A stretch of 64,000 nucleotides of DNA from Phycisphaerales bacterium (GTDB taxonomy: Bacteria; Planctomycetota; Phycisphaerae; UBA1845), in NCBI GenBank assembly GCA_020639115.1, contig JACKHG010000010.1, positions 1-64,000 of the forward strand, written 5' to 3'. The translations under genes were made by a program, and so were the position numbers. Position 1 is the first letter of the stretch; each line of letters begins with the position of its first letter. Of this stretch, positions 17,239-25,026 are shown piece by piece. A model generated the notes under the pieces. It was given only the letters and a program-made list of their open reading frames with translations, had not been told where the DNA came from and did no database searches.

Positions 17239-17493
17239 CTAGCGCGCCGCGTTCAGATCGTCGCGTAGTTCGGGCACCAGGCCCACGCTGTCAATCTCGG
17301 ATAGCTGCGCAAGATCGCGAAGGGCGCGCGTATAGCGGGTCCTGACATCCGCTTCGCGGTCCATGAACAAAATCCGTCTGCCCTTCATCTGGCAGAGGCC
17401 GCCACCGTCTCCCCCCAGATTCGCTTCCCGAACCTCGATGTCGAGACGCTGCGCAAGGTCAATCAACGCGGAAATCTTGTGTTGTGTGTCCAT
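17239..17493 (-). CDS. Small conserved-looking protein of unknown function
   Basis: An 84-residue cytoplasmic protein with no signal or membrane segment. Its features are a Gly-rich turn LGGDGGGLCQMKGRRILFMD followed by an Asp/Arg-rich helix and a C-terminal PELRDDL. I have an impression of similar short proteins in other Planctomycetota but cannot name a family. It is convergent with pyrB across the inverted-repeat element and divergent from the histidine kinase at 17574, with an 80-bp spacer. Coding is supported by the sensible composition and start. Confidence 0.6.
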   Translation of the reverse strand: MDTQHKISALIDLAQRLDIEVREANLGGDGGGLCQMKGRRILFMDREADVRTRYTRALRDLAQLSEIDSVGLVPELRDDLNAAR

Positions 17494-17573
17494 GCTTCAC
17501 CGGCTTCAAGTTTCAGCGCGCAGCGCGCCGATTGCAATAAAGAGTTTTCACAGCCCCCCTTAGCGAGTCAGTC

Positions 17574-18362
17574 ATGATCATGGATACCAGCGTGCCCCAT
17601 TCCTCCACCGAAACCGAACAACGGCTCCAGGCCCAGTTCGAACGCCTCGAGCGGCAATTTGCCATGCTCAAGGACCAGACCCGCCAGGCCCAGAAGCTCG
17701 CCTCGCTCGGGACGGCTGCCGCCATGCTCGCCCACGAGTTCAACAACCTGATGAGCCCAGTGGTCGGCTATGCCAAGTACGCGGTCGACGCCCAGGACCC
17801 CGAGCTGATGACCAAGGCCCTCACGATGACGCTCAAGCAGACAGCCATCGTCACGGCGATGTCGGACCGGATCCTCGGGCTCGCGGTGAGCGAGGCCCAG
17901 GCGGTCGCGCCGGTCAGCGTGCATGCGGCTGTCGCGGACGCCGAGGCCTGCCTCTGCCGCGACCTGTCGAAGGACGGGATCCGCCTGGTCAACGAGGTGG
18001 ATGCCGAGGTTCAGGTGTTGGCGGATCCCCGTCAGCTTCAGCAGGTGCTCTTCAACCTGTTCCTCAATGCCCGGCAGGCGATCAAGCACCGCAACGGCCG
18101 CATCAAGGTGACGGCTGAGGCGGGCGACGACAACACCGTGAACATCCACGTGGCGGACAACGGGACGGGGATCCCCGAGGAAGCGATGCACGATATTTTC
18201 GACGCGTTCTACAGCACGAAGGACGACCGGCCGGACAAGAGCGGTCTGGGCCTGGGGCTGACGCTCTGCCGCGACATCGTCGAGGAGCATCACGGACGCA
18301 TCGGCGTCGCGAGCGAGGTGGGGAAGGGCACGACGTTCACGATCACGCTGCCGGCTGCCTGA
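17574..18362 (+). CDS. Soluble histidine kinase (NtrB-like)
   Basis: A 262-residue cytoplasmic kinase without sensor or membrane domains. Residues about 10-40 form a coiled coil (ETEQRLQAQFERLERQFAML). The phospho-acceptor box is MLAHEFNNLMSPV with His near residue 54, and the ATPase motifs are LFNLFLNARQA (N box), DNGTGIPEE (G1) and GLGLGLTLCRDIV (G2). The H box with FNN resembles NtrB/PAS-type kinases. The signal must come from a partner protein. No response regulator is nearby. The ATG at 17580 is an equally possible start. Confidence 0.85.
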   Translation: MIMDTSVPHSSTETEQRLQAQFERLERQFAMLKDQTRQAQKLASLGTAAAMLAHEFNNLMSPVVGYAKYAVDAQDPELMTKALTMTLKQTAIVTAMSDRILGLAVSEAQAVAPVSVHAAVADAEACLCRDLSKDGIRLVNEVDAEVQVLADPRQLQQVLFNLFLNARQAIKHRNGRIKVTAEAGDDNTVNIHVADNGTGIPEEAMHDIFDAFYSTKDDRPDKSGLGLGLTLCRDIVEEHHGRIGVASEVGKGTTFTITLPAA

Positions 18363-18508
18363 GCGCCGCGATCAATCACGCCCACGGCTGTGGTGGCGCC
18401 CGGGCGGGAGATGACCCCTCGGGCCGGTCGAATCGGGACACGAAGGAAAGAATTGATGCTTCGTCCATCACGGGCCGGGAAGACGCTGATGGCGGAAGTG
18501 TAGGGAGT

Positions 18509-18540
18509 TCTTCCTCGTGACTTTGTGCCTGCGTGGCTTA
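18509..18540. repeat. Half copy of a dispersed 'TTCGTG...TTTGTG' spacer phrase
   Basis: TTCTTCCTCGTGACTTTGTG followed by CCTGCGTGGCTTA lies in the spacer between the kinase and a methyltransferase. It resembles one arm of the element at 17077-17187. A short inverted partner, GACACGAAGGAAAG, is at about 18437-18450. Confidence 0.5.
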
Positions 18541-18565
18541 ATTCTCAATCCGGATCGCGAAATCG

Positions 18566-19291
18566 CTACCGCCGCAGTTTGAGCATCAGCAGGATCGGCC
18601 AGTTCAGGTATGGCTCCGCCCGGGGCAGCCGGGCCGCCAGGTCGGCGTCCACCGCGTGCTCGCTGATGTGCTCGATCTGCAGACCCGCCGCGACAATCGC
18701 CATGATGTAGTCGCACATGCGGTTGGGGCTGCTCTCGACCAGGACGCGTTCGCCCGTCGCCGGGTCGATGAACCGCGCCTGCACGCCGCGCAGCATCATC
18801 GCCGGATGCATCGACGAAAGCACCAGCGGCCCGCCCGGCTTCACCACGCGCCGCATCTCCCGGAAAAACCCCACGAGGTCCGCGATGTGATCCAGCACCA
18901 GGCAGCACAGCGCCAGGTCCACGCTGCCGTCCGCGAGCGGAAGGCCCCGGCGCACGTCGTGCTCGATCAGCACCACGCGCTCGGTCACGCCCCCCGCCAC
19001 GACCTTCTGCCGCGCCCGCGCCAGCATCCCCGGCGACTGGTCCAGACCCAGCACGTGGGCGCCCGCCAGTGCCAGCCGCGCGGTATGCCTCCCGGTGCCG
19101 CAACCGATATCCACGATCCGCTGGCCGCGCACGTCGCCCACCAGCCGGTCCAGCTCCGGACGCTCCAGTGCGATCAACGGATTGCCGTCCGCGTCGTACA
19201 CCTCCGCCCAGCGGTTGTACCCCTCGCGCGCCGGCAGCGGGGCTTCCGGCGAGATCGCCGACGATGGATTCGTTGAGGTTGGCTCGGTCAT
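18566..19291 (-). CDS. Class I SAM-dependent methyltransferase, substrate unknown
   Basis: A 241-residue Rossmann-fold methyltransferase. Motif I reads VDIGCGTGRHT near residue 75, then LGLDQSPGML (motif II) and DLALCCLVLDHI (motif IV), with FFREMRRVVKPGG after it, the UbiE/Methyltransf_11 pattern. The C-terminal part (SPNRMCDYIMAIVAAGL) is typical of small-molecule methyltransferases. The start MTEPTST was chosen over an open frame 25 codons longer, because the longer N-terminus is low-complexity. It is divergent from the RNA methyltransferase gene at 19394. Confidence 0.8.
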   Translation of the reverse strand: MTEPTSTNPSSAISPEAPLPAREGYNRWAEVYDADGNPLIALERPELDRLVGDVRGQRIVDIGCGTGRHTARLALAGAHVLGLDQSPGMLARARQKVVAGGVTERVVLIEHDVRRGLPLADGSVDLALCCLVLDHIADLVGFFREMRRVVKPGGPLVLSSMHPAMMLRGVQARFIDPATGERVLVESSPNRMCDYIMAIVAAGLQIEHISEHAVDADLAARLPRAEPYLNWPILLMLKLRR

Positions 19292-19393
19292 GGGCGCATC
19301 GTAACGCCGATCCTCGCCCACACCAGCCACACCCACCGGCGCGTCGTGGCTGCGACCTTGCGACACCCGCCGACCCGGTTATCGTCTGCCCCC

Positions 19394-20596
19394 ATGCTCG
19401 ACCCCGACGCGCCCCGCACGCTCCGCATCACCTGCGCCCCCGGCCTCGCCCCCTACCTGCAGCAGGAGGTCGAGGATCTCGGACTGCCCGTTGACGACGC
19501 GGACGCGACCGGCGTCGAGCTCACCGCGACGCTCCTCGACGCCATGCGCCTCAACCTCTACCTGCGCACCGGGCTCAACGTCCTCTGCCTGCTCGAGGCC
19601 TTCACCTGCACCGACGCGGACGAACTCTACGAGCGCGTGAACGCTGTCGCGTGGGAGGAACTCGTCGATCCCGACGAGTACGTCAGCGTCGTCGCCAACG
19701 TGAACACGCCGACCATCACCGACTGGCGCTTCGCCGCCCTGCGCATCAAGGACGCCGTCGTCGACCGGATGTCCTGGGCGGTGGGCACGCGTCCGGACTC
19801 CGGGCCGCTACGCGAGCACCTCGTGATCCACCTGCACTGGCACGGCGACCGCGCCCAGCTCTACATCAATACCTCCGGCCGCAAGCTCTCCGATCGCAAC
19901 TATCGGAAAATCCCGCACAAGGCGCCGATGCAGGAGACGCTGGCAGCCGCGGTCGTGCTGGCGACCGGCTACGACGGAAGCGTCCCGTTTGTAAATCCCA
20001 TGTGCGGGAGCGGCACGCTCGCGATCGAGGCGGCGCTCATCGCCTCCGGCCGGCCCCCCGGCCTGCTGCGCAGCAACTTCGGCTTCATGCACCTCAAGGG
20101 CTATCCGGCGGACGCGTGGCAGGCGCTGCGCCGCGAGGCAAAGAAGGTACGGCGCCCAGCCGCGCCCGCGCCGATCATCGCGACCGACATCGACGCCAAG
20201 GCGATCCTGGCGGCGCGCAGGAACGCCGAGACCGCCGGCGTCCATCACCTCATCCGCTTCGAGGTGTGCGATTTCGCCGAGACGCCCGTGCCCGAAACAC
20301 CCGGCGTGATGCTGCTCAACCCGGAGTACGGCGAGCGGCTCGGCAGCATGCGCGCGCTCGAGGCGACCTACGCGCGGATCGGCGATTTCTTCAAGCAGCG
20401 CTGCCCTGGCTGGACCGGGTGGATCTTCACCGGCAACCGCGAACTGGCCAAGAAGATCGGCCTCCGCGCCAGCCGCCGCATCGAGTTTTTCAACGCGAAA
20501 ATCGAGTGCCGATTGCTCAAGTACGAACTCTACAGCGGCACGCGGCGCCCGCCGCGCGACGGCGAAACAACCCCGTCGGATCACCCCGCAGATTAA
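19394..20596 (+). CDS. THUMP-domain RNA methyltransferase (RlmL N-terminal-like)
   Basis: A 400-residue enzyme of the COG0116 family, which makes N2-methylguanosine in 23S rRNA. An N-terminal ferredoxin-like and THUMP domain spans about 1-160 (THUMP: HLHWHGDRAQLYINTSG, then LSDRNYR). The Rossmann catalytic domain has motif I as NPMCGSGTLAIEAA and a central GTDID-like ATDIDAKA. The catalytic NPPY tetrapeptide of the family is NPEY here (LLNPEYGERLG), a substitution worth noting. The second methyltransferase half of E. coli RlmKL is absent. The ATG was chosen because the THUMP-linked domain begins right after it. Confidence 0.85.
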   Translation: MLDPDAPRTLRITCAPGLAPYLQQEVEDLGLPVDDADATGVELTATLLDAMRLNLYLRTGLNVLCLLEAFTCTDADELYERVNAVAWEELVDPDEYVSVVANVNTPTITDWRFAALRIKDAVVDRMSWAVGTRPDSGPLREHLVIHLHWHGDRAQLYINTSGRKLSDRNYRKIPHKAPMQETLAAAVVLATGYDGSVPFVNPMCGSGTLAIEAALIASGRPPGLLRSNFGFMHLKGYPADAWQALRREAKKVRRPAAPAPIIATDIDAKAILAARRNAETAGVHHLIRFEVCDFAETPVPETPGVMLLNPEYGERLGSMRALEATYARIGDFFKQRCPGWTGWIFTGNRELAKKIGLRASRRIEFFNAKIECRLLKYELYSGTRRPPRDGETTPSDHPAD

Positions 20597-20645
20597 GCTT
20601 TTCCTTAAGCGACAACGCCGGGCGCCGGCGCCAGCCCGCATGAGC

Positions 20646-20671
20646 GCCGGTTCAGTTCTTTTTCAACCGGC
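20646..20671 (+). terminator. Hairpin after the RNA methyltransferase gene
   Basis: GCCGGTT pairs with AACCGGC around a 12-base T-rich loop, 50 bases beyond the stop. There is no clear T-tract after it, although CTTTTCC follows about 25 bases later. Confidence 0.35.
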
Positions 20672-20803
20672 CCTGGCGCCTTATTCATTTGTCTTTTCCT
20701 ATCGACAAGGCATATCCCCATAGTAAGCCCGCGCGGCACGGACCTGCGGATCCGAAGTGTGCGGATCCCGCTCGGCGCGGGCAGTCATCAAGGGAGGATC
20801 ATC

Positions 20804-21085
20804 ATGGAGAAGCACGCAAATACGCTGCGCTGGCTCATGGCGCTGACGCTGGGACTGTTCGTCACGACCGGCTGCACCGGCGGCGATACCGACAACGACG
20901 GGATCCCCGACAGCCTCGACAACTGTCCGAGTGCCGCCAACTTCGACCAGGCCGACGGCGACGACGACTCGATCGGCGACGCCTGCGACAACTGCCCCAA
21001 CAACAGCAACGTGTCGCAGTCCGACGAGGACAATGACGGCATCGGTGACGTCTGCGACACCATCGACAACGACGGTCCGCTCTAG
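20804..21085 (+). CDS. Short lipoprotein with thrombospondin type 3 repeats
   Basis: A 93-residue exported protein. A signal peptide ends in the lipobox TTGC at about residues 20-23, so the mature part is lipid-anchored. Nearly all of the mature chain is Asp-rich calcium-binding thrombospondin-3 repeats (DTDNDGIPDSLDNCP, GDDDSIGDACDNCP, DEDNDGIGDVCD), each with paired cysteines. Such repeats act as Ca-stabilised spacers in surface proteins of this phylum; here no other domain is attached, so it may be a truncated or minimal form. GGGAGG precedes the ATG. No operon partner. Confidence 0.85.
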   Translation: MEKHANTLRWLMALTLGLFVTTGCTGGDTDNDGIPDSLDNCPSAANFDQADGDDDSIGDACDNCPNNSNVSQSDEDNDGIGDVCDTIDNDGPL

Positions 21086-21288
21086 AGCAGGCTCTATTCA
21101 AGTGTAGCGGGCGTGACCCGATTGCCTTCGAATGCGGATCCGCACGTTGACGCTACAGGTGGACTGGGGATGTACTGGGTCCACGCGACAAGTACCCGGT
21201 GGGGTCGGCAGGCTGTGTGCGCCGGCCCTACCGTCCCCCCATATCCGCGCGCGGCCGCACGCAGGGGATGGCTCACGGGCCGGACGGC

Positions 21289-22383
21289 TTACAGCGCCCG
21301 GAGGCGCTGCTCCTTGTCGTGGGTCTGCAGCGCGTCGATCAGCTCGTCCATCTCGCCCATCATGATCTTGTCGAGGCTGTAGAGCGTCACGCCGATGCGG
21401 TGGTCGGTGCAGCGGTTCTGCGGGAAGTTGTAGGTGCGGATGCGCTGGGAGCGGTCGCCGCTGCCGATCATGGTCTTGCGGGCGCTGTCCACGGCTTCGG
21501 TCTGCTGCCGCTGGAAGTGGTCGAACACGCGGCTGGTGAGGATGCGCCGGGCCTTCGCCCGATTCTTATGCTGGGATTTCTCGTCCTGGATCGAGACGGT
21601 GAGTCCCGTCTCGAGGTGCACGAGCTTGATCGCCGAGGAGGTCTTGTTGACCTTCTGGCCGCCGGGGCCACTCGCCCGGGCGACGTGCTCCTCGACGTCC
21701 TTGTCCCAGTTGATGGCGATGCTCAGCTCCTCCGGCTCGGCGTACACCGCGACCGTGGCGGCGCTGGTGTGGATGCGGCCCTGCGCCTCGGTCTCCGGTA
21801 CGCGCTGCACGCGATGCCCGCCGCCCTCGTACCCGAGGTTGCGCCAGGCGCCCTCGCCGTGGATGTTGAGGATGATCTCCTTGAGCCCGCCGAGGTCACT
21901 GCCCGACTGGTCGAGCACCTCCACCTTGTACCCCTTGCGCTGGCAGAAGCGCAGGTACATCTCGTAGAGGTCGCGGGCGAACAGGCCCGCCTCGTCGCCG
22001 CCGGTGCCGGCGCGCACCTCGAGGATCAGCGACGAGATCGCCGCGTCGTCCGCGGTGACCACGCGCTCCTTGAGCGCCTCGAGCTGCTCGTGGTAGCGTT
22101 CCTGGAGTTCGGGCAGCTCCGCCTGGGCGAGTTCGCGCAGGTCGGGGTCGCCGTTCGCCTCGTGGATGAGCGCCCGGGCCTCCTCCAGGCTGGTCATCGT
22201 CTTGCGCAGCGCGCGATACGGGTCGGCGAGGTAGCGCAGCCGGCCGAGTTCCTTGGCCAGCGTGATCGCCCGGTTGTGGTCGGACGCCACCTCGGGGTCC
22301 GCCATCTGGGTCTCGAGCGCGTCGCGTTTCTCGGAGATCTCCGCCAGCTTGCGCAGCAGTTTTTCGTCGACGGTTTCAGGCAT
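21289..22383 (-). CDS. prfA: Peptide chain release factor 1
   Basis: A 364-residue factor that reads UAA and UAG and triggers peptide release. The GGQ motif is intact in ARASGPGGQKVNK. The codon-recognition tripeptide is PET in RVPETEAQGR, the PxT signature of RF1 rather than the SPF of RF2. It lies 126 bases after rpmE in the same orientation, an arrangement seen in many bacteria, where prfA follows rpmE (often with prmC downstream, not present here). Confidence 0.97.
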   Translation of the reverse strand: MPETVDEKLLRKLAEISEKRDALETQMADPEVASDHNRAITLAKELGRLRYLADPYRALRKTMTSLEEARALIHEANGDPDLRELAQAELPELQERYHEQLEALKERVVTADDAAISSLILEVRAGTGGDEAGLFARDLYEMYLRFCQRKGYKVEVLDQSGSDLGGLKEIILNIHGEGAWRNLGYEGGGHRVQRVPETEAQGRIHTSAATVAVYAEPEELSIAINWDKDVEEHVARASGPGGQKVNKTSSAIKLVHLETGLTVSIQDEKSQHKNRAKARRILTSRVFDHFQRQQTEAVDSARKTMIGSGDRSQRIRTYNFPQNRCTDHRIGVTLYSLDKIMMGEMDELIDALQTHDKEQRLRAL

Positions 22384-22509
22384 GATGCCGGCTCACTTCA
22401 CCGCACGCCCGGCGCGGTTGGCGCGGCGCCGGACGGGAACATGGGTCCATAGAAAAACCACGCGGCGAAGCGGACTTCGCGCGCGTGGTACCATGTGCGG
22501 GTGCCGTAG

Positions 22510-22797
22510 TTAAAGGCGACCGGCGGGCTTCTTCTTCTTTTCCGGCTTGTTGAAGTAGGTGCCGCCGAACTTCTTCTGGAAGCGCTCCACGCGGCCTGCC
22601 GTGTCGACAAACTTCTCCGTACCGGTGAAGTACGGGTGCGAGGCGCTCGAGATCTCCAGCTTGACCAGCGGGTACTCCTTGCCGTCCAGCGTGATCTTGT
22701 CCTTGGTCTTGATCGTCGAGCGGGTCAGGATCTTGAAATCCGCCTCCGCGTCGAGGAAGACCACCTCGCGATATTCCGGATGGATGTCCTTCTTCAT
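22510..22797 (-). CDS. rpmE2: Ribosomal protein L31, zinc-free (type B) form
   Basis: A 95-residue 50S protein at the central protuberance. It starts MKKDIHPEYREVVF and has SSASHPYFTGTEK followed by GRVERFQKKFG. The CxxC zinc ligands of type A L31 are absent and the extra beta segment (KDKITLDGKEYPLVKLEI) is present, which identifies the zinc-independent B form. A short Lys-rich tail ends the chain. It precedes prfA. The symbol reflects the form; it may be annotated as rpmE if it is the only L31 gene. Confidence 0.93.
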   Translation of the reverse strand: MKKDIHPEYREVVFLDAEADFKILTRSTIKTKDKITLDGKEYPLVKLEISSASHPYFTGTEKFVDTAGRVERFQKKFGGTYFNKPEKKKKPAGRL

Positions 22798-22971
22798 TGC
22801 CGTCGATCCGTACAGCCGCGAAACCCAGAAAACAGGCGGGGCGGGCCATTTCCGCCCGACCCTCCAGCAGAGCCCCGCATTATAGAAGCCCCCCGGGAGA
22901 TTGCAACGCGAGCTCCCGAACCCCCCTGCCCCCCATAATCACGCCCCCAGAGCCGTGCCGAGGGGAGAGAG

Positions 22972-23003
22972 TGGGAAAGTGCGAAGGTGAGAAAGTGAGA
23001 AAA
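22972..23003. repeat. Degenerate tandem 8-bp repeat
   Basis: Four in-phase units, TGGGAAAG, TGCGAAGG, TGAGAAAG and TGAGAAAA. They are the inverse complement of the CTTTCTCA array at 216-263. Confidence 0.8.
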
Positions 23004-23173
23004 TGGGGCTCGGAAGCGTAGCGGCGGGCGGGTCCGAGCTCGGGGGGCGGGATGGGGCTGGCACATCCCAGGAGCACTTTTCCACTCGTCGAGGCGTGCA
23101 CCGCGCCGACGGGAGTGCCACGTTCCACCCTCCAATGTGCTACCGCCTCTCGGAGCAAACCCGCCCCACCTCT

Positions 23174-23199
23174 GGCTGATAGCTGAAAGCTGATAGCCG
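23174..23199. repeat. AGCTGATAGC-type spacer repeat
   Basis: GGCTGATAGCTGAAAGCTGA followed by TAGCC. The inverse complement resembles the phrase at 46645-46678 in the ribosomal operon (CAGCTATCGGCTGTCAGC). Confidence 0.65.
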
Positions 23200-23293
23200 A
23201 CACATTCCGGATTCGGACATTCCCCATGCGCCCGTAAGATCCGCCCGCCGCTTGGTTCATCCACAACCGGACGGCGGCGAGGAGAGAGAAAAG

Positions 23294-23939
23294 TTGTTCA
23301 GGCCCCCCTCATCCACCCGCGCGGGAAGGCTGCGCCCGCGTTCACCCTGATCGAGTTGCTCGTCGTGGTGAGCATCATCGCGCTGCTCATCGCCGTGCTC
23401 ATGCCCACGTTGCGCCGGGCGCGCGACCACGCCAAGCGCGTCGTCTGCATGGCCAACCTGCACGTGTTCGGCATCGGTATGCAGTCGTACGCGAGCGAGT
23501 CGCAGGGCGTTCTCCCCTGGGAGGGGTACGCCGAGGGTGACCGCCCCGTCCGCCACCTCGGCGCGTGGGTGGATCCGTCGCAGTGGTTCAACGCCGCACC
23601 GCAGTCTGCGGGATATCCCAGCTACGTCGACATGCAGCGGGCGGATCGTGAGGGCCGCAAGCGCCTGCCGAAAGATGGCGACTGCCTTCTTCGTCTGCCT
23701 GAAGTCCGCGCGGCGGTGGCCGGCCGCGAGACGACCTTGTCGAGGACGGCTATTTCCTGCTGTGGGGCCTGATCCGCAGCGCCGCCTCACCGCGCAGGAC
23801 GTTCTGGTCGTACGCGTACAACACCGAACTCGACGCCGGGCTCGAGGATCGTTACGAGAGCAATTTTTTCCGGCAATTTTGCCAGTGTGCCACAGCTCTT
23901 GAGCAGTGCCGCCGGCGCGGGTTCCTGGGCTCCGCTTAA
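23294..23939 (+). pseudogene. Pseudopilin-like (type II secretion/prepilin family) gene broken by several frame changes
   Basis: The prepilin signature FTLIELLVVVSIIALLIAVLMP is encoded at 23341-23406 in one frame and continues to PEVRAAVAGRE near 23730. In that frame there is no start codon after the Shine-Dalgarno-like GGAGAG; the plausible TTG at 23294 is in a different frame, separated by a run of six C. Further on, homologous-looking pieces move between frames: FFVC (23687), PEVRAAVAGRE (23698), then DDLVEDGYFLLWGLIRS and TFWSYAYNTELDAG up to the TAA at 23937. At least four single-base changes are needed to join them. Intact homologues are secreted pilin-like proteins processed at G/A before FTLIE. 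Decay is more likely than programmed frameshifting; sequencing error is also possible. Confidence 0.7.
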
Positions 23940-23942
23940 ACA

Positions 23943-24506
23943 TCACCGCAATGGCGGCGGACCTGCGCTGCCGGTGCGCGCTCCGCACTCGGAGCAGATG
24001 CCGGTCACGTTGCCGGGGAGAGCCTATCCGCAGTGGGCGCAGTGGCCCTGGCGGGCGCGGCGCCGGCGGCGCCAGAATCCAACGAGCGCCGTGGCCGGCC
24101 AGATTGCCAGCAGCACGGTCACGATGGAGAGTGGCACGCGGATCAGCCACAGGTAGGGCGCCGGCTGATCGTCCTGGAAGCTCCGGGAAAACTCGAAGCC
24201 GAGCAACTCGAGCGTCCGCCAGTTCGTGACCGGGGCACGTTCAGCCAGGCGTACGCGCGGAGTGTGGTTGCTCACGAAGAACAGGGCGTGGTTGCGCACG
24301 CTGAGCGAGACGTTGTCCGCGAGCCACAGCGCCGTCGGCCGCCGGGGCGAACGCATGGACTGCCAGCTCACGCCGGACGACGTCCACACCACGCCACCGG
24401 GCACGGCGAGCGAGAGCCACCAGAGCACGGCGCACGCGCAGGTCAATGCGGTGACCACGCTCAGGCCGATGGCTCGATATCCTCTCCGCACACGCGCGCT
24501 CCGCAC
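23943..24506 (-). pseudogene. Membrane protein whose C-terminal zinc ribbon is cut by an in-frame TAG
   Basis: The intact part (24024-24506) codes for 160 residues with two hydrophobic segments, near residues 12-37 and 120-142. It ends CAHCG followed by TAG. Reading through the TAG gives ALPGNVTGICSECGAR and a TGA at 23943. With Tyr at the TAG codon this restores a CxxCGY...CxECG zinc ribbon like that of the neighbouring gene at 24461. The stop thus removes the second half of a zinc knuckle. The first 46 bases overlap the end of the upstream gene, so the two were coupled. Function unknown; it may still be made in truncated form. Confidence 0.65.
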
Positions 24507-24907
24507 TCAGAACAGACTCCACTCTCGTTGCCGGTGAGATTGTAGCTGCACGTGGTGCAGAAGTGTCCTGTTGGCACGTGCGGGCGGCGACGGCCGGCGC
24601 CGATCCAGTACCATTGCAGACCGCCGAGTATACCGAAGAGAAGGACCGGGGAAATAACCCACTTCGCGTAGGGCGTTCCGAATCCGACAATGTCAGACCA
24701 TACGATCGCAACGAGCGAGGCCGGAAAATCAAGGATGAGAAACAGGCCCCAAACCTCCGCGTATTCGCTCGATACATGCACCCAGCCATGGTGAATGTAT
24801 GCGAGCGTCGCGAGCACAAGAAGCGAATGGACAGACGCAAAGACGGCGCCGCGCCGGCGGCGCCGGGCATCCCGGAGCGCGGGCTTACGAAGTGCAGAGC
24901 GGGCCAT
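24461..24907 (-). CDS. Small membrane protein with C-terminal zinc ribbon
   Basis: A 148-residue protein with three hydrophobic segments (about residues 22-40, 50-70 and 80-100) and a C-terminal zinc ribbon CTTCSYNLTGNESGVCSECG. This architecture, membrane helices ending in a CxxC(x)YxLxGxxxxxCxECG knuckle, is very common among uncharacterised planctomycete proteins. The last codons overlap the next minus-strand reading frame, which encodes a similar but nonsense-interrupted protein. Role unknown. Start at the first ATG of the frame; the next hydrophobic segment follows an Arg-rich cytoplasmic N-terminus. Confidence 0.7.
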   Translation of the reverse strand: MARSALRKPALRDARRRRRGAVFASVHSLLVLATLAYIHHGWVHVSSEYAEVWGLFLILDFPASLVAIVWSDIVGFGTPYAKWVISPVLLFGILGGLQWYWIGAGRRRPHVPTGHFCTTCSYNLTGNESGVCSECGARVCGEDIEPSA

Positions 24908-24974
24908 GGCGTTTGTTTCTTTGAGTCATTTCACGCTGCCGACTTTATTGAACGGCAACGATCCCACTGCCGCG

Positions 24975-24998
24975 CCGGTGGGCGGTTCCCGCCCACGG
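24975..24998 (-). terminator. Hairpin downstream of the GH57 gene
   Basis: GTGGGCGG pairs with CCGCCCAC around a three-base loop, about ten bases beyond the GH57 stop codon. No T-tract follows, so termination strength is uncertain. Confidence 0.45.
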
Positions 24999-25000
24999 TT

Positions 25001-25026
25001 CCGCTTCCTTACGGGCGCGGCTCTGA
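25001..25026. repeat. Dispersed palindromic core overlapping the GH57 stop codon
   Basis: CCGCTTCCTTACGGGCGCGG followed by CTCTGA. Its first 24 bases differ by two from the core duplicated inside cysS. The last residues (SEPRP) and the stop codon of the GH57 protein are encoded by it. Confidence 0.75.

Larger units (their letters stand above)
22798..23293. other. Gene-poor spacer with short repeats
   Basis: About 500 bases between rpmE2 and the broken pseudopilin. I see no convincing gene. It contains degenerate inverted copies of the 8-bp repeat found at 216-263, and an AGCTGATAGC phrase at 23174-23199. The promoter of rpmE2-prfA should lie near its left end. Confidence 0.7.
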
